DNA of 38,028 nt from Ramicandelaber brevisporus. Lineage: Eukaryota > Kickxellomycota > Ramicandelaberales > Ramicandelaberaceae. Of this stretch, positions 1 to 9,453 are shown piece after piece; position 1 is the first letter of the stretch, and each line of letters begins with the position of its first letter. The notes beneath the pieces are model-generated. The model was not told the origin of the DNA. It saw only the letters and a program-made list of their open reading frames with translations, and searched no databases. The stretch is taken from the NCBI GenBank assembly GCA_025201865.1, contig MU602834.1, positions 6,270-44,297 of the forward strand. Direction: 5' to 3'. The translations under genes were made by a program, and so were the position numbers.

Positions 1-1
1 T

Positions 2-52
2 GACAAGTTCATCATCTGCGCGTGGGACTCCAACGCCTGCGACTGCAACTAG
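2..52 (+). CDS. possible 3' end of an unidentified protein, partial
   Basis: One reading frame is open from the window edge to a TAG at 50-52 and encodes a cysteine- and tryptophan-containing tail ending in AWDSNACDCN. The composition (three Cys in 16 residues, GC-rich codon third positions) looks more like coding sequence than the repeat-rich spacer that follows. The fragment is too short to assign a family, and the rest of the gene lies outside the window. It could also be a chance open frame. Confidence 0.3.
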   Translation, partial: DKFIICAWDSNACDCN

Positions 53-126
53 GCTCTGTTTCCGTGAGCCGGCTTCATGATAATAGTGGAAGTAGCAACA
101 GCGGCAGTAGCAGCTATTAGATGTCA

Positions 127-229
127 TTGGAGCTATTAGAAGTCATTAGAAACCATAAGAAACCATTAGAAACCATTAGAAGCCATAAGAAGCCATAAGA
201 AACTACTACAAACCATTAGAAACCATTGG
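127..229. repeat. 10-bp tandem repeat, unit close to AGAAACCATT
   Basis: About ten consecutive decamers follow one another in exact 10-bp register, with substitutions such as AGAAGCCATA and ACAAACCATT. The unit is near one DNA helical turn. No reading frame of note runs through it. Confidence 0.85.
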
Positions 230-296
230 ATGCGTGCTTACTTTTTAAGATTTAGTTTGATTGATGATCGGATGCATGTGCACACAAGCGCACAAA

Positions 297-316
297 TACA
301 CACACACACACACACA
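297..316. repeat. CA dinucleotide microsatellite
   Basis: An uninterrupted CA run of about ten units in non-coding DNA. Confidence 0.9.
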
Positions 317-387
317 ATTGACATGCACTCTGTATATTGGTGGGATTCTGCGGCGAGATGCAGGCTCCGGAGGTCGGCAGAATGGAC

Positions 388-468
388 AGCCAGCTCAATG
401 GCGACAAAGCGAACCGCCAGCTCAATGGCGACAAAATGAAACGCCAGTTCAAGACTAGCAACATGAAC
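388..468. repeat. 27-bp minisatellite, three copies
   Basis: Three adjacent 27-bp units begin GCCAGCTCAATGGCGACAAA. The first two are nearly identical and the third has diverged (GCCAGTTCAAGACTAGCAAC). Because 27 is divisible by three, open frames on both strands show a nine-residue period, but no plausible gene carries them. Confidence 0.8.
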
Positions 469-507
469 CGACAGAGCCCATGGCAACGCCGCGGCTGGCA
501 AAAGATC

Positions 508-580
508 AGGCCAAACCGAGATTCGAACTCGGGTCACGGGAATCAGAATCCCATGTGATAACCACCTACACTATTCGGCC
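508..580 (-). tRNA. tRNA-Gln (anticodon CUG)
   Basis: Read on the minus strand, this 73-nt sequence folds as a full cloverleaf. The acceptor arm is GGCCGAA/TTTGGCC, followed by a U discriminator, as is usual for yeast-type tRNA-Gln. The D arm contains the Gln-like run TAGTGTAGGTGGTTATCAC. The anticodon stem is TGGGA/TCCCG with loop TTCTGAT, giving anticodon CUG. The T arm is CCGAG-TTCGAAT-CTCGG. There is no intron. A TTTT run about five bases downstream (complement of 500-503) is a fitting RNA polymerase III terminator. The A and B boxes are internal. Confidence 0.95.
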
Positions 581-731
581 GCGCACATATCCTATTTTCT
601 TACCACCCGCGACGAGTCCACCCGCGGTGAGCCCACCCTTGTCGCCAGGTGGCTGCAGCTGCGTGGGAATACTTGCGTCGACCGTGGCACATATTAAATA
701 CTTACAAGTGCCAAATGAAAGTGATGCGTGC

Positions 732-749
732 GAGAGAGAGAGAGAGAGA
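732..749. repeat. AG dinucleotide microsatellite
   Basis: An uninterrupted GA/AG run in the tRNA-Gln to tRNA-Asp spacer. Confidence 0.85.
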
Positions 750-877
750 AATCGTGCTTAATTGTGAGAGCAGAGTTCGATGTGTCAGCAAACTTACAAT
801 CGCAACAGCACGCGTGAGACAAGCTGCTGCTACACAGCTGGAGACTGCGTGCCGTGTGTTTTGCATAGTCTATTATA

Positions 878-1022
878 TGTAATGTGCCGTGTGCCATGTC
901 ATGTATGTATGTTGTGTGTTGTATGTTGTATTTCGTGTGCCATGTGCTGTGTGTTGTGTATTATATGTGCTGTGTGTCGTGTATCGTGTGTTGTATGTTG
1001 TGCGTTGTATGTTGTGTATGTG
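878..1022. repeat. degenerate GT-rich simple-sequence tract
   Basis: About 145 bp is dominated by imperfect TGTGTTGTAT, TGTGCTGTG and CATGT words. It looks like a decayed microsatellite. Cysteine/valine-rich open frames here are translations of the repeat. Confidence 0.75.
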
Positions 1023-1272
1023 AGAACCATCCAAGTCGCTTGCATTGTCCATCCTGCCTGCAATCCACTCCGCCACTCTTTCTCACTCCGTCTGTCCACC
1101 ACTCCATCTGTCCATCATATATGTCGTTCCCTCTGCCACTCCCCGCAGTCTCTCTGCAGCACCTTCTTTGCTGTTCCCTAATGCTCCTTCTACCATTCCA
1201 TCTGCGCCGCCTCCGTTCTTTCTCCTCACGTATATTACGCACCACACAGCCAGCTCTCGATTTTGATCACAA

Positions 1273-1344
1273 TCGGCTATAGTATATCGGATAGTATGCC
1301 AGTCTGTCACATTGGAGAGCCGGGTTCAACTCCCGGTAGCCGAG
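1273..1344 (+). tRNA. tRNA-Asp (anticodon GUC), copy 1
   Basis: A 72-nt cloverleaf. The acceptor is TCGGCTA/TAGCCGA with a U1-A72 pair and G73 discriminator, both typical of fungal tRNA-Asp. The anticodon stem is CCAGT/ATTGG with loop CTGTCAC, giving GUC. The T arm is CCGGG-TTCAACT-CCCGG. There is no intron. The trailer CGTCTTCTTTTT supplies a T-run terminator. The gene is identical over its whole length to the minus-strand copy at 17303-17374. Confidence 0.95.
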
Positions 1345-1729
1345 CGTCTTCTTTTTCCGAGATGTTTTGGTGAGCGTCTTCTTTTCTTTTCGTTTCGTTT
1401 CGTTTGGTCGTTGCCGCCTTCGCCTTTTCGCTCGATGCTCTACGACGCAGGTCGTGACTCAATATCCGTCGAGCCAGTGTTTGGATGCAACGCGAGCACC
1501 TCCAGCGTGGCCCACTGATCCGCCTTCTCACTCCATCTTTCCTACTCCATCTTTCTCATCCATCTTTCTCACCCATTCATCTCCTCCATCCATCCATCTC
1601 GGTTCCCCTCCTTCTCATCCATCAATCCCCTCTCCTATATCGCAATGCGATCACAGTCGCTCTCACTCGTGTTTAATGAATAAAAAAGTAAGCAAAGAAA
1701 TAGCGAATCGTCCCAGCCTCTATGCAGTG
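1345..1729. other. spacer between tRNA-Asp and the 3' end of VPS39
   Basis: A T/C-rich stretch with CATC/TTCTC-type simple sequence (about 1530-1640). An open plus-strand frame crosses it and runs antisense into VPS39, but it has no recognisable domain and I read it as chance. Downstream processing signals of VPS39 should lie here. Confidence 0.5.
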
Positions 1730-4700
1730 TTACGACAGCGTCGCATTTACTGCACTCACTGCATTCACTGCCACACTCACTGCACTTGCTGCCGCTGCAC
1801 TCGCTGCCGCCGCCCGCACCCGCTGGTAGCACGTGTAGTGCATCACCGTCCTCGACCCCATGTCCACCGCGCACGCGCTGTTCCCAATCCGCTTCATGCA
1901 GTGCGGGCACATGCGTTCGTCCGTCACCGCTATCCATTGTTTGCGGTGTGTGACCAATGTTGCTGTTGTTTTAGCTGCAACTGTAGTATACAAGTTCTGG
2001 ACAATTGTAGTGTGTCTATCTTCGAGTGTTCGTGAGCGTAATATATTCTCAAAGAAACGAATTGTCTCTGTCACCGGAGTATCCTCGGGAAGCAGATTTA
2101 ATGCATCCAAAGCATTCAATTCGACGTCATGACGACTCAACAGCATCAAAGCATGTCGCATCAGGGTGTCTGTTGAGAGTGCCTGCAATCCAATTGCGGA
2201 GCTCATGCCCGATGGTAGTGAACCAACTCGGAATGGTTGTGGAGATGCTGATCTTTCGGACATTGCAGTGGCTGATGATGACAGATATGTCCGTAGCAGA
2301 AGCATGTAGATATCTGGCTTGTTGTTTAGGTACTTTTCGCAATACATATCTGCAAGTGATGTGTTACCAAGTCGATGCACGATGGTATTCAATGCCTGTT
2401 CATGTAATCCAAGTCGGCCAAGCACCACTGTTCGCTCCTCAAACATGCAGTCATCTGGTAAGATTGTGAGAATAGTTTCTGGCTTGTAGACTGTGTCACG
2501 CTCAAGACGAACAAGAAGCTCCGCTCTTACCGCTGATGCTGATGTTGATGGTGTCATTTGTGATGCCGAAGTGGATGTAATGGGCTGTGGCTCGTTCATT
2601 CCATTGATCATTGGTTTAGTGAACACGTCCATCATCGACACATTGACATGGAACGAGCTAGCCATTGGATTGCCTGTTCTCAAATCTTGTTCAACCACTT
2701 CCACCATTGTTCTAATCAGTCGATTGTGCATACGCTCGCTCACATCGTCCAATTCATCGACAATAAATACCAGATAGCTGATGCAAAGTCTCAAATCACC
2801 AAAACCAGACAAGTACGCCAAAACTCTATCTCGTGGAAACAGTGCTGTATCGGGACGATCATCAATGAACACCTTGATGGCTTCCTCCGGGTCAATCTCG
2901 AGTGGGCCGCGTAGAAACTCGAGAATCAAGTCAAAGTTCGTGATACCCAGGCGCTGCAGATACCGAATGGTTGGATGGACACCACGGAATGCTTCAGTCG
3001 ATGCAGACTCTTGCTGAGAGGTGGAGCCTTGAGCAAGACGCTGTAGCAGTTGCAGTGCTTTGCGATGAAGACCCTTGTTGTTATAGAGGTCGAGCAGCTC
3101 ACGGTTCTTACCGTGTAACAATAGCAGCTCTTCAGCAACTTCAACATCGCAGTAGTTGTTGACACGAACCAGTGGGCCAACGAGTGCTTGGTTCTGAACC
3201 AAGTAGCAGCGCAAAAGGGTCGTATCGACCAAGTGTGCAATGGCCAGGGTCGGAATAGCCACTCGACTCATGCGGAATCCCATAAAATCTTCAGCTGTGA
3301 CCTCGGCTGTACCCAATGCATACTCCGTGCTTCGCTGAGAGCGTGTGCTGGCTGCGCGAGCATCTGGTGATTGCGCAGTTGACAGTGGAGTGGCATTGAG
3401 TGAGGACTGCCTGCTACTATTAGCACCACCACCACCACCACCGCCACCATTGTTACCACTGCCGCCTTCTACTTCTCCGTCCTCCTCTTCTTCTTCCTCA
3501 TCCGATGCATCAGGTTCAACAAACTGCCTGACCACAAACATCATTGTCGGCTCTCTGTTTGCCAATGTGCGGTTCACTATTCTGCGCTGATCAGTGAGAT
3601 ATCGTGCCAGAGCCGAAATCTGATCCTGGTACACGAGCTTGGTTACGTTCAATGTGGCTTGGGCTGATGCTGGAGGAGTTGTCGCGGCAGTTGTTGTTGT
3701 TGTTGTTGGTGGAGGTGCAGATTGAAGACGAGGAGAGTCTGCCACCTTGCTGGATTGACGTTCCGGCTTTGTACTGCTTGTGCTACGGATGCTAGCTTTG
3801 TCATCGTCGGTATTTCCAGGCACAATTGAGGCAACATCGTCATTCACAGATTCGCTCGCTGTATCAATCTCCTTGGTATCATCATCATCGCCATCATCTT
3901 CTTCACACAAGTCACCAGAAATGTGTCTCGGAAGTAATCCAATAATCTCAGTCGGACTGATTCCAAGTTCAGCAAATATCTCAATAGCACGCTCACAACC
4001 GCGTCTGGTTCTCGTTTTGAACAATGCGCGTGCATGCAAATACTTGACCTTTTCTTTGATGATGCGCCTTGTATCGTTATCAATCGATAGTCCAAAATCG
4101 CCAGTCATATCCAACAGTCGCAAGACTTCTTCGTATCTCTCGAGTCCAATAAGCTGAGCAAGCTGGTGATAGTAGGGATATTCAACTATACGCCAAATTG
4201 TAGTAGGAGATGCGGCAAACATTCTCTTTTCACGGCCACTTCCACCAACTGTTGTAAACAAGGACGCTTCGGTCAATTCAAACAACTGCTGGATGTGATA
4301 GTTGAGACCAACATGGAAGATATCCATTCCAAAAATGGGGCTCAATGCGAGAATGAATGGTGAAGTGTATGACCATGCTACTGGTGGAGATGATGTAGCT
4401 GACGGGGATGAAGCTGGCCATGTCACTGGAGGATACTGCTGAGACACGCTATTCGATGCAAACGCTGATCGTTTACCATCCTCGCCAAAAATAACCGCAC
4501 CATGAGAAGCAGTGCAAAGCATAATCTCATTGTGTGGAAGCCGAACCATTGCAGTCTTATCTGTAGATGAAGTACCACCAACCGAGGCAACGCTGGCTGC
4601 AGCACCAACTGCACTGCCAACAAGCGATGCGCCAAGTGATCCAATTTGAGTCATTGCACTCCAGCCTGCACCAAGAGCACCTGATCGAAGAGTGCGTCCA

Positions 4701-5698
4701 TACAAAGATGTTGTTGCTGGAGATGATCCACCGCTACTGCCACCTGGGGCAGCGCTGGCATCGGTCGATACAGCTGCTGCGCTCGTGCTTGGAGATGATG
4801 GAGTGGAGGCTACTGGAATGGACGACACGCTGCCACTTTTCCCGGTTGTGTCATTTCGCACAGATTGAGAGTCTGTGCTGCCAGCAATATTGCTGGTAAC
4901 CGAGCTGAAGTCGACATCAGAGACAGTCCCAGCTGGTAGAGACATGCGCAGGAATGTATCGCGAGCTGTAGTCATAAACAAGCTGTTGAGAGATGCCCAG
5001 GTCAATGATCGTATCCGCTCTGCAACATCAAATGTCGAGACACTCACATACTCTGCATCCCGCCACTCAAATATATGAATCTTCCACTTGGTTGCAACCG
5101 CCAGTTTGGTCACAATCACCGGTAGAGCTGTACTTTGCCTCGACGGAGATGCTGGAGTTGGCGATTTCTCGCTCAAAGTGTCATCGCCTGTGCCAGATTT
5201 CGACCCAAACGAGACCTCCGTTATGAGGGCAAATGCCACAGCACCGCTCGCCGTTGTCAAATGTGCCTGAAGAACAAGGGAATGTAAATCGTACAGGCCA
5301 ACTAGTCCATCTGATAATGCCACGAGTATGCCAGCCTCTTTGATGACACCAAGCTGGTCAACCGACTTCTTCACAAAGCCTTTGCGAGACTCAACCAGTT
5401 CCATTGAAGAAGAGTCGTTCGCTGTTGAGCGGCCGTCTCGTAGCTCGTAGATGAGCAGCACACCGGTCGCTGTGCCGACGTAGAGACGGTCGCCGTGCGT
5501 GCACATACACGTGATGCGCAGTGGGAGTCGCTCGGCAACCGGGATGGCTGCAAACGCGTCAAACATTAGTGTGCCTTCGGGGCGTGGAGTGACACTGCCG
5601 GTGGATGAGACGCCGCCACCACCGCCACCGCCGCCGCCGCCGCCAGATGACGCTGACGCTGACAAGGCTGCTCCAGGTGCTGTGGGGACGCCAGCCAT
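1730..5698 (-). CDS. VPS39: Vps39/Vam6-like subunit of the HOPS tethering complex
   Basis: Predicted 1,322-residue protein in one exon. After a Gly-rich low-complexity start it opens with the family's N-terminal signature (FDAFAAIPVAERLPLRITCM; human VPS39 begins in the same style), followed by a CNH/beta-propeller region to about residue 400 interrupted by Ser/Thr/Gly-rich linkers. The middle is alpha-helical, of clathrin-heavy-chain-repeat type. Near residues 1260-1294 lies the C-terminal zinc-binding motif CPHCMKRIGNSA...HYTC, diagnostic of the Vps39 C-terminal domain. The protein ends in an added Ala/Val/Ser-rich tail of about 28 residues. Family role: binds Rab7/Ypt7 on vacuoles or late endosomes and tethers membranes before SNARE-driven fusion. 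It is longer than the roughly 880-1,050 residues common in the family because of acidic and poly-Gly/Thr/Ser insertions. The related Vps3/TGFBRAP1 is the alternative, but the IGNSA C-terminal motif favours Vps39. Confidence 0.9.
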   Translation of the reverse strand: MAGVPTAPGAALSASASSGGGGGGGGGGGVSSTGSVTPRPEGTLMFDAFAAIPVAERLPLRITCMCTHGDRLYVGTATGVLLIYELRDGRSTANDSSSMELVESRKGFVKKSVDQLGVIKEAGILVALSDGLVGLYDLHSLVLQAHLTTASGAVAFALITEVSFGSKSGTGDDTLSEKSPTPASPSRQSTALPVIVTKLAVATKWKIHIFEWRDAEYVSVSTFDVAERIRSLTWASLNSLFMTTARDTFLRMSLPAGTVSDVDFSSVTSNIAGSTDSQSVRNDTTGKSGSVSSIPVASTPSSPSTSAAAVSTDASAAPGGSSGGSSPATTSLYGRTLRSGALGAGWSAMTQIGSLGASLVGSAVGAAASVASVGGTSSTDKTAMVRLPHNEIMLCTASHGAVIFGEDGKRSAFASNSVSQQYPPVTWPASSPSATSSPPVAWSYTSPFILALSPIFGMDIFHVGLNYHIQQLFELTEASLFTTVGGSGREKRMFAASPTTIWRIVEYPYYHQLAQLIGLERYEEVLRLLDMTGDFGLSIDNDTRRIIKEKVKYLHARALFKTRTRRGCERAIEIFAELGISPTEIIGLLPRHISGDLCEEDDGDDDDTKEIDTASESVNDDVASIVPGNTDDDKASIRSTSSTKPERQSSKVADSPRLQSAPPPTTTTTTAATTPPASAQATLNVTKLVYQDQISALARYLTDQRRIVNRTLANREPTMMFVVRQFVEPDASDEEEEEEDGEVEGGSGNNGGGGGGGGANSSRQSSLNATPLSTAQSPDARAASTRSQRSTEYALGTAEVTAEDFMGFRMSRVAIPTLAIAHLVDTTLLRCYLVQNQALVGPLVRVNNYCDVEVAEELLLLHGKNRELLDLYNNKGLHRKALQLLQRLAQGSTSQQESASTEAFRGVHPTIRYLQRLGITNFDLILEFLRGPLEIDPEEAIKVFIDDRPDTALFPRDRVLAYLSGFGDLRLCISYLVFIVDELDDVSERMHNRLIRTMVEVVEQDLRTGNPMASSFHVNVSMMDVFTKPMINGMNEPQPITSTSASQMTPSTSASAVRAELLVRLERDTVYKPETILTILPDDCMFEERTVVLGRLGLHEQALNTIVHRLGNTSLADMYCEKYLNNKPDIYMLLLRTYLSSSATAMSERSASPQPFRVGSLPSGMSSAIGLQALSTDTLMRHALMLLSRHDVELNALDALNLLPEDTPVTETIRFFENILRSRTLEDRHTTIVQNLYTTVAAKTTATLVTHRKQWIAVTDERMCPHCMKRIGNSACAVDMGSRTVMHYTCYQRVRAAAASAAAASAVSVAVNAVSAVNATLS

Positions 5699-6059
5699 TA
5701 GCTAAACGAATAAAGAAAATAAAACAGCTGATTAGTAGTGGGGTGTAACAGGAATGATACTGGTAACAAAAGAAAAGAAAAGAAAACAATACGTGGAATG
5801 GTGCTTCTGTTGACTAGAACGAGGAGGAGCGTACACACTCACTCGCACGAGATGACATCCAACTCTCATTTGGCATGCCCGACACGAAAAACAATGTCGT
5901 ATATCCTATCAAACATTCCAACCAACCCCTTTCCTCTCCTTCTTCTTCAGTGGCTCTTTCAAGCTGCTGACTGAAGGTCAGACATGCTCTCGCTACTATC
6001 TATTGTTCAAGCCGACTGTGTTGTGTATTTCATTCGAATCAAAACGTTGTTTTTTGTTT
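5699..6059. other. spacer between VPS39 start and uL14 stop
   Basis: About 360 bp that should carry the VPS39 promoter and the 3' end of the uL14 gene. It contains an AAAAG-rich run near 5768-5787. No further gene is seen. Confidence 0.5.
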
Positions 6060-6482
6060 TTACACGACGGTACCGGCGTTGGAGGCAATACGTGGCCACA
6101 GCTCGGCGCACTCCTTGGCAACTGGGCCAGTGATGGCGGAACCCTTCATTTCACCCTTGACGTTGACGATGACACCAGCGTTGTCCTCAAAGTACAGGAA
6201 GACACCATCTGGACGGCGCCAGGCCTTGCGCTGACGAATGATGACGGCTGGCATGACCTTCTTACGGAGATCTGGCTTACCCTTCTTGACAGTGGCCATG
6301 ACCATGTCACCTGGACCACCAGCTGGCAGGCGGTTAAGACGACCCTGAATGCCCTTAACGGCAATAATGTACAGGTTCTTGGCACCAGAGTTATCGGCGC
6401 AGTTCATGACGGCCGCAACTGGCAAACCGCAAGCCATGCGGAACTTAGTTCCGGAGGTACCACCTGCTCCACGCTTTGGCAT
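6060..6482 (-). CDS. RPL23: large-subunit ribosomal protein uL14 (eukaryotic L23)
   Basis: A complete 140-residue protein, the exact length usual for eukaryotic L23/uL14. It contains the family's conserved core: [39 protein letters not shown] and a C-terminal ending [12 protein letters not shown]. uL14 binds 23S/28S-type rRNA at the subunit interface and forms intersubunit bridges. Codons end mostly in C or G, unlike the AT-richer neighbours, consistent with high expression. No intron interrupts the coding part; an intron in the 5' untranslated region cannot be excluded. It is divergent from ARPC1 across about 700 bp. Confidence 0.98.
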   Translation of the reverse strand: MPKRGAGGTSGTKFRMACGLPVAAVMNCADNSGAKNLYIIAVKGIQGRLNRLPAGGPGDMVMATVKKGKPDLRKKVMPAVIIRQRKAWRRPDGVFLYFEDNAGVIVNVKGEMKGSAITGPVAKECAELWPRIASNAGTVV

Positions 6483-7190
6483 ATTGTCGTTCTACTTCTC
6501 GTGTCTGTTGTCTGAAGCTTAATCAGAAAGCTATTTTGGCAATGGGGATGATGTGATCGATTGAGAGAAGGATCAACATAGCCTTCTGTGTGTGTTGATC
6601 TTGCTGGTAGAGTTTGGAATTAATTCTGGATTGGCAAAGTTTTGAAAATTAGGCGTCACCTGCGTGGAAAAAAGACACAGAGCGGAAAAAAATAATAAAA
6701 AATAATAAAATAAAAGAATGAAAATGAAAATAAAAAATAATAATGAAAAAGATTGACAATGAATTCTTGTTTTCTCTCTCTCGACTGATTTGCTGACTTG
6801 GTATAGTGTATTGTAAGCTGAGGGAGAGAAGGCATGAGTGAAACGCGGTTCTGGCATATACTAGGCATGCAGTATTAACAGACATGTTCTGCATCCAGGT
6901 CACCGTTATGGACGCTAGATGAACATGCCCTCACCGTGGTATCCGTTCATCGCATCGAACGACGAGCCAAGACACGCGCCTCCAATGCCAAGGTGCATTC
7001 TCTGTAGCTCTTTCTAGGCGTGTTTTTTTATTATTCATCGCTCACTCCCTTGCTTGCTTGCTTGCTTGTTCATCATCATCTACTGTTCTGACACGTCCAT
7101 TTCTCTCTCTCTCACTTTTTCTCTGTCTCTCGACTATCATCAGCCAACTAGCCAACTTGTCAGCCAACTTGTCAGCCAACTCGACGAGCG
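6483..7190. other. divergent promoter region of RPL23 and ARPC1
   Basis: About 700 bp between two start codons. The RPL23 side is very A/T-rich (6680-6760, A-rich on the plus strand). The ARPC1 side has a CTTG repeat at about 7050-7068, a pyrimidine-rich stretch at 7095-7135 and a 13-bp tandem repeat (AACTTGTCAGCC type) at about 7148-7181 directly ahead of the ATG. No gene is seen. Confidence 0.6.
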
Positions 7191-8300
7191 ATGCCAGCAC
7201 CAGTTACGCACACGTTCCCGTTTGCAGTGAAGCAGCACGCCTTCAACCGCGACCGGTCTCAGGTCGTCGTTTGTACCAACTCAAACACGGCCCAAATCTA
7301 CGCACAGTCATCAGGCGGCTCCTGGACTCTGCTGCACACTCTTGCTGAACACGACCTGCTTGTTACTGGCGTTGATTGGGCTCCAAACACGAATCGAATT
7401 GTCACCTGCGGCCAGGACAAGAACGCCTACGTGTGGAGCTACGAATCGACCACTGATAAATGGAAGCCAGAGGCTGTCCTCCTGCGACTCAACCGTGCGG
7501 CCACCTCGGTGCGTTGGTCTCCAAACGAAGACAAGTTTGCAACGACAAGCGGCGCCAAATGCGTTGCGGTGTGCTATCGCGACCAGGAGAACAATTGGTG
7601 GACAGCGAAGCACATCAAGAAGGAGATGTTTAGCACTACTCTGAGCTTGGCATGGCATCCGGGCAACATTTTGCTGGCAGTGGCTTCAGCCGATGCTAAG
7701 GTGCGCGTGTACTCGACTTATATCAAGGAGATTGAGGCCAAGCCAACTGCATCTCCGTGGGGCTCTCGTCTTCCACTCGGCGCCGTCATGGCAGAGTACT
7801 CTTCCTTGGCCGGTGGCTTTGTCCATGATGTGGCCTTTTCCTCGGCCGATCCCAACCAGCTCGCCTTTGTTAGCCACGATGCTATTTTGACTGTGGTTGA
7901 CAAGAGCACCGATACTGTTTCCCATGTTCGCACTCCTCAGCTTCCAATTCTTGCATTGGCCTGGCTCGATGCTGACCGCATCATTGCTGCTGGACACGAC
8001 TGCTCGCCAATGGTGTTTAAGCGCAGTGGCTCTGGATGGACGTTTGGTGGGCTGATTGACAAGGCCAACAGCCGCGCTGGCTCTCCAAGCCGCCGGTCAT
8101 TTGGTGGAAGCAGCGCCATCAATGTGTTCCGTGAGATGGACAGCTACGCACGACAGGGTAAAGACGCGAATGACTCTCAGCTCCCAACTGTTCATCAGAA
8201 TGCCATTACCTCGATTCATGACTATGATCCATCGAGAAAATCGCTCTCAACTAGCGGCATGGATGGTATTCTGGCTATCTGGGACTTTAACTCTGCCTAA
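7191..8300 (+). CDS. ARC40: Arp2/3 complex subunit 1 (ARPC1/Arc40), WD-repeat protein
   Basis: Complete 369-residue protein, close to the 370-384 residues usual for ARPC1. WD-type blades run through the whole length. The recognisable ARPC1 signatures are the N-terminal HAFNRDRSQVVVCTNSN region, the blade ending VTGVDWAPNTNRIVTCGQDK-NAYVW, LNRAATSVRWSPNEDKFA, and the central WHPGNILLAVASADAKVRVYS followed by PWGSRLPLGAVMAEY. The last blade ends SGMDGILAIWDF. Family role: a beta-propeller subunit of the seven-part Arp2/3 complex that nucleates branched actin at sites of endocytosis. Single exon, codons mostly C/G-ending. It is convergent with MRM2; the 150 bp between them is a tetranucleotide repeat. 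Confidence 0.97.
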   Translation: MPAPVTHTFPFAVKQHAFNRDRSQVVVCTNSNTAQIYAQSSGGSWTLLHTLAEHDLLVTGVDWAPNTNRIVTCGQDKNAYVWSYESTTDKWKPEAVLLRLNRAATSVRWSPNEDKFATTSGAKCVAVCYRDQENNWWTAKHIKKEMFSTTLSLAWHPGNILLAVASADAKVRVYSTYIKEIEAKPTASPWGSRLPLGAVMAEYSSLAGGFVHDVAFSSADPNQLAFVSHDAILTVVDKSTDTVSHVRTPQLPILALAWLDADRIIAAGHDCSPMVFKRSGSGWTFGGLIDKANSRAGSPSRRSFGGSSAINVFREMDSYARQGKDANDSQLPTVHQNAITSIHDYDPSRKSLSTSGMDGILAIWDFNSA

Positions 8301-8404
8301 CCTTTCTTCTTTGCAATTTTAGTATTATTTTCTTTTTATAATAATAAAGATAATAAAGAAAGAACGAAGGTAGCTAATTGTTGTAATATTAATCCGATCG
8401 ATTC

Positions 8405-8455
8405 GATTAATCAGTCAATCAATCAGTCAATCAGTCAATCAATCAATCAATTAGT
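8405..8455. repeat. imperfect CAAT/CAGT tetranucleotide repeat
   Basis: A run of TCAATCAGTCAATCAG-type words lies in the short convergent spacer between ARPC1 and MRM2 and runs into the MRM2 stop codon. Confidence 0.8.
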
Positions 8456-9233
8456 CATCATAGTCGGAATCTGTCAAAGTTAGATTGGGTCTTCTGTCTA
8501 GTCCAATATAATACATTTCTGAGGATTCTTTGCGGGATGAAGATGGCTTGTTGATGCCAGTTGTTTGATACCTCTTCTTTAATGCGTTCATAAACTTTCG
8601 CTCAGTCCCGCCTGCAAACAGCTTGCATACAAATGCACCACCGCCCTCGATTGCACTGTGTTTATCGGCTAATCTCAGTGCATCCCAAGCCATTGACATT
8701 GATCTCAAATGGTCAATGGAATGAGTCCCACAGAACGATGGCGCCATGTCTGATAATACAACGTCCAGCTTCCCAGTTGGACCCTTTGCTACCAACTCGT
8801 CAATCGCCCTAGCCACCTTGGCGTCTCGAAAGTCGCCCTTCAAGAAGCTAACGCCTGGCAACGGATCAATATCCAGCAAGTCCACCGCAATCACTGTGCC
8901 GCCTCCAATTCCATCTTCTTCCGGTTTGACCAAGTCGCTAGCCACTTGACTCCAACTGCCAGGTGCCGCTCCAAGATCCAGCACTGTCATTCCTGGCTCT
9001 AGCAGTTTATTTCGATACTTGCCATGGATCTCCAGCAACTTGAATGCGCTGCGGGCTCGATAGCCGCCTTCTCGAGCTTGCTGCACAAATGGATCCCGAT
9101 TCTGACGTTGTAGCCAGCGCGCAGAATGCGGATCGTGAGCACGGCGGCTCATTAACCGCACAAAAGACTGCGAAGTGAGATGAAGATGAGCAAACCAGAT
9201 CTGTTTTGCGGGCATCGGAGAAGAGTGTATCAT
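8451..9233 (-). CDS. MRM2: FtsJ/RrmJ-family rRNA 2'-O-methyltransferase, probably mitochondrial (Mrm2)
   Basis: 260-residue single-exon protein. The SAM-binding motif is DLGAAPGSWSQ (about 86-96). The K-D-K-E catalytic tetrad of FtsJ enzymes is present as K65 (RSAFKL), D162 (LSDMAPS), K204 (FVCKLF) and E239 (SSEMYY). The N-terminal 30-40 residues are basic, poor in acidic residues and absent from bacterial RrmJ, which suggests a mitochondrial presequence. The short single-domain architecture excludes the Spb1 and Trm7 paralogues' typical extra domains, though Trm7-like identity is a weaker alternative. Family role: methylates the ribose of a conserved uridine in the peptidyl-transferase region of large-subunit rRNA. 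Internal ATGs (residue 28, for example) would shorten the presequence. Confidence 0.88.
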   Translation of the reverse strand: MIHSSPMPAKQIWFAHLHLTSQSFVRLMSRRAHDPHSARWLQRQNRDPFVQQAREGGYRARSAFKLLEIHGKYRNKLLEPGMTVLDLGAAPGSWSQVASDLVKPEEDGIGGGTVIAVDLLDIDPLPGVSFLKGDFRDAKVARAIDELVAKGPTGKLDVVLSDMAPSFCGTHSIDHLRSMSMAWDALRLADKHSAIEGGGAFVCKLFAGGTERKFMNALKKRYQTTGINKPSSSRKESSEMYYIGLDRRPNLTLTDSDYDD

Positions 9234-9453
9234 TTCAAACAGTCAGTCCTTTATTTTTCACAAGACATCCAACGGATATCACGCCGAAAAAGAGAGAGTG
9301 AGTGAGTGAGGAAAGAAAGAGAGAAAAACCACCAGCTGACTTGTTCTTCAACAGCTTGTTCATCTGCCTTCACAACCTTGTTTTTATTCCCGTTGTTGTT
9401 TCATTGTACATTTTTTTTTATCTTCTTGTCATTCTACGTTAGCACGGTGGTAT

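Larger units (their letters stand above)
581..1272. other. spacer between two tRNA genes, repeat-rich
   Basis: No credible gene is visible. It holds an AG microsatellite at 732-749 and a degenerate GT-rich tract at about 878-1022 built from TGTGTTGTAT- and TGTGCCATG-like words. Short open frames on both strands are low-complexity readings of these tracts. Confidence 0.6.

Noticed and set aside
238-537. 99-codon open frame on the minus strand with nine-residue repeats
   Set aside because: It reads the 27-bp minisatellite and CA microsatellite and overlaps the tRNA-Gln gene on the same strand; no domain or start context supports it.
1367-2035. 222-codon plus-strand open frame
   Set aside because: It is Ser/Pro/Cys/His-rich and runs antisense through the 3' end of VPS39, whose zinc motif is clearly the real coding strand.
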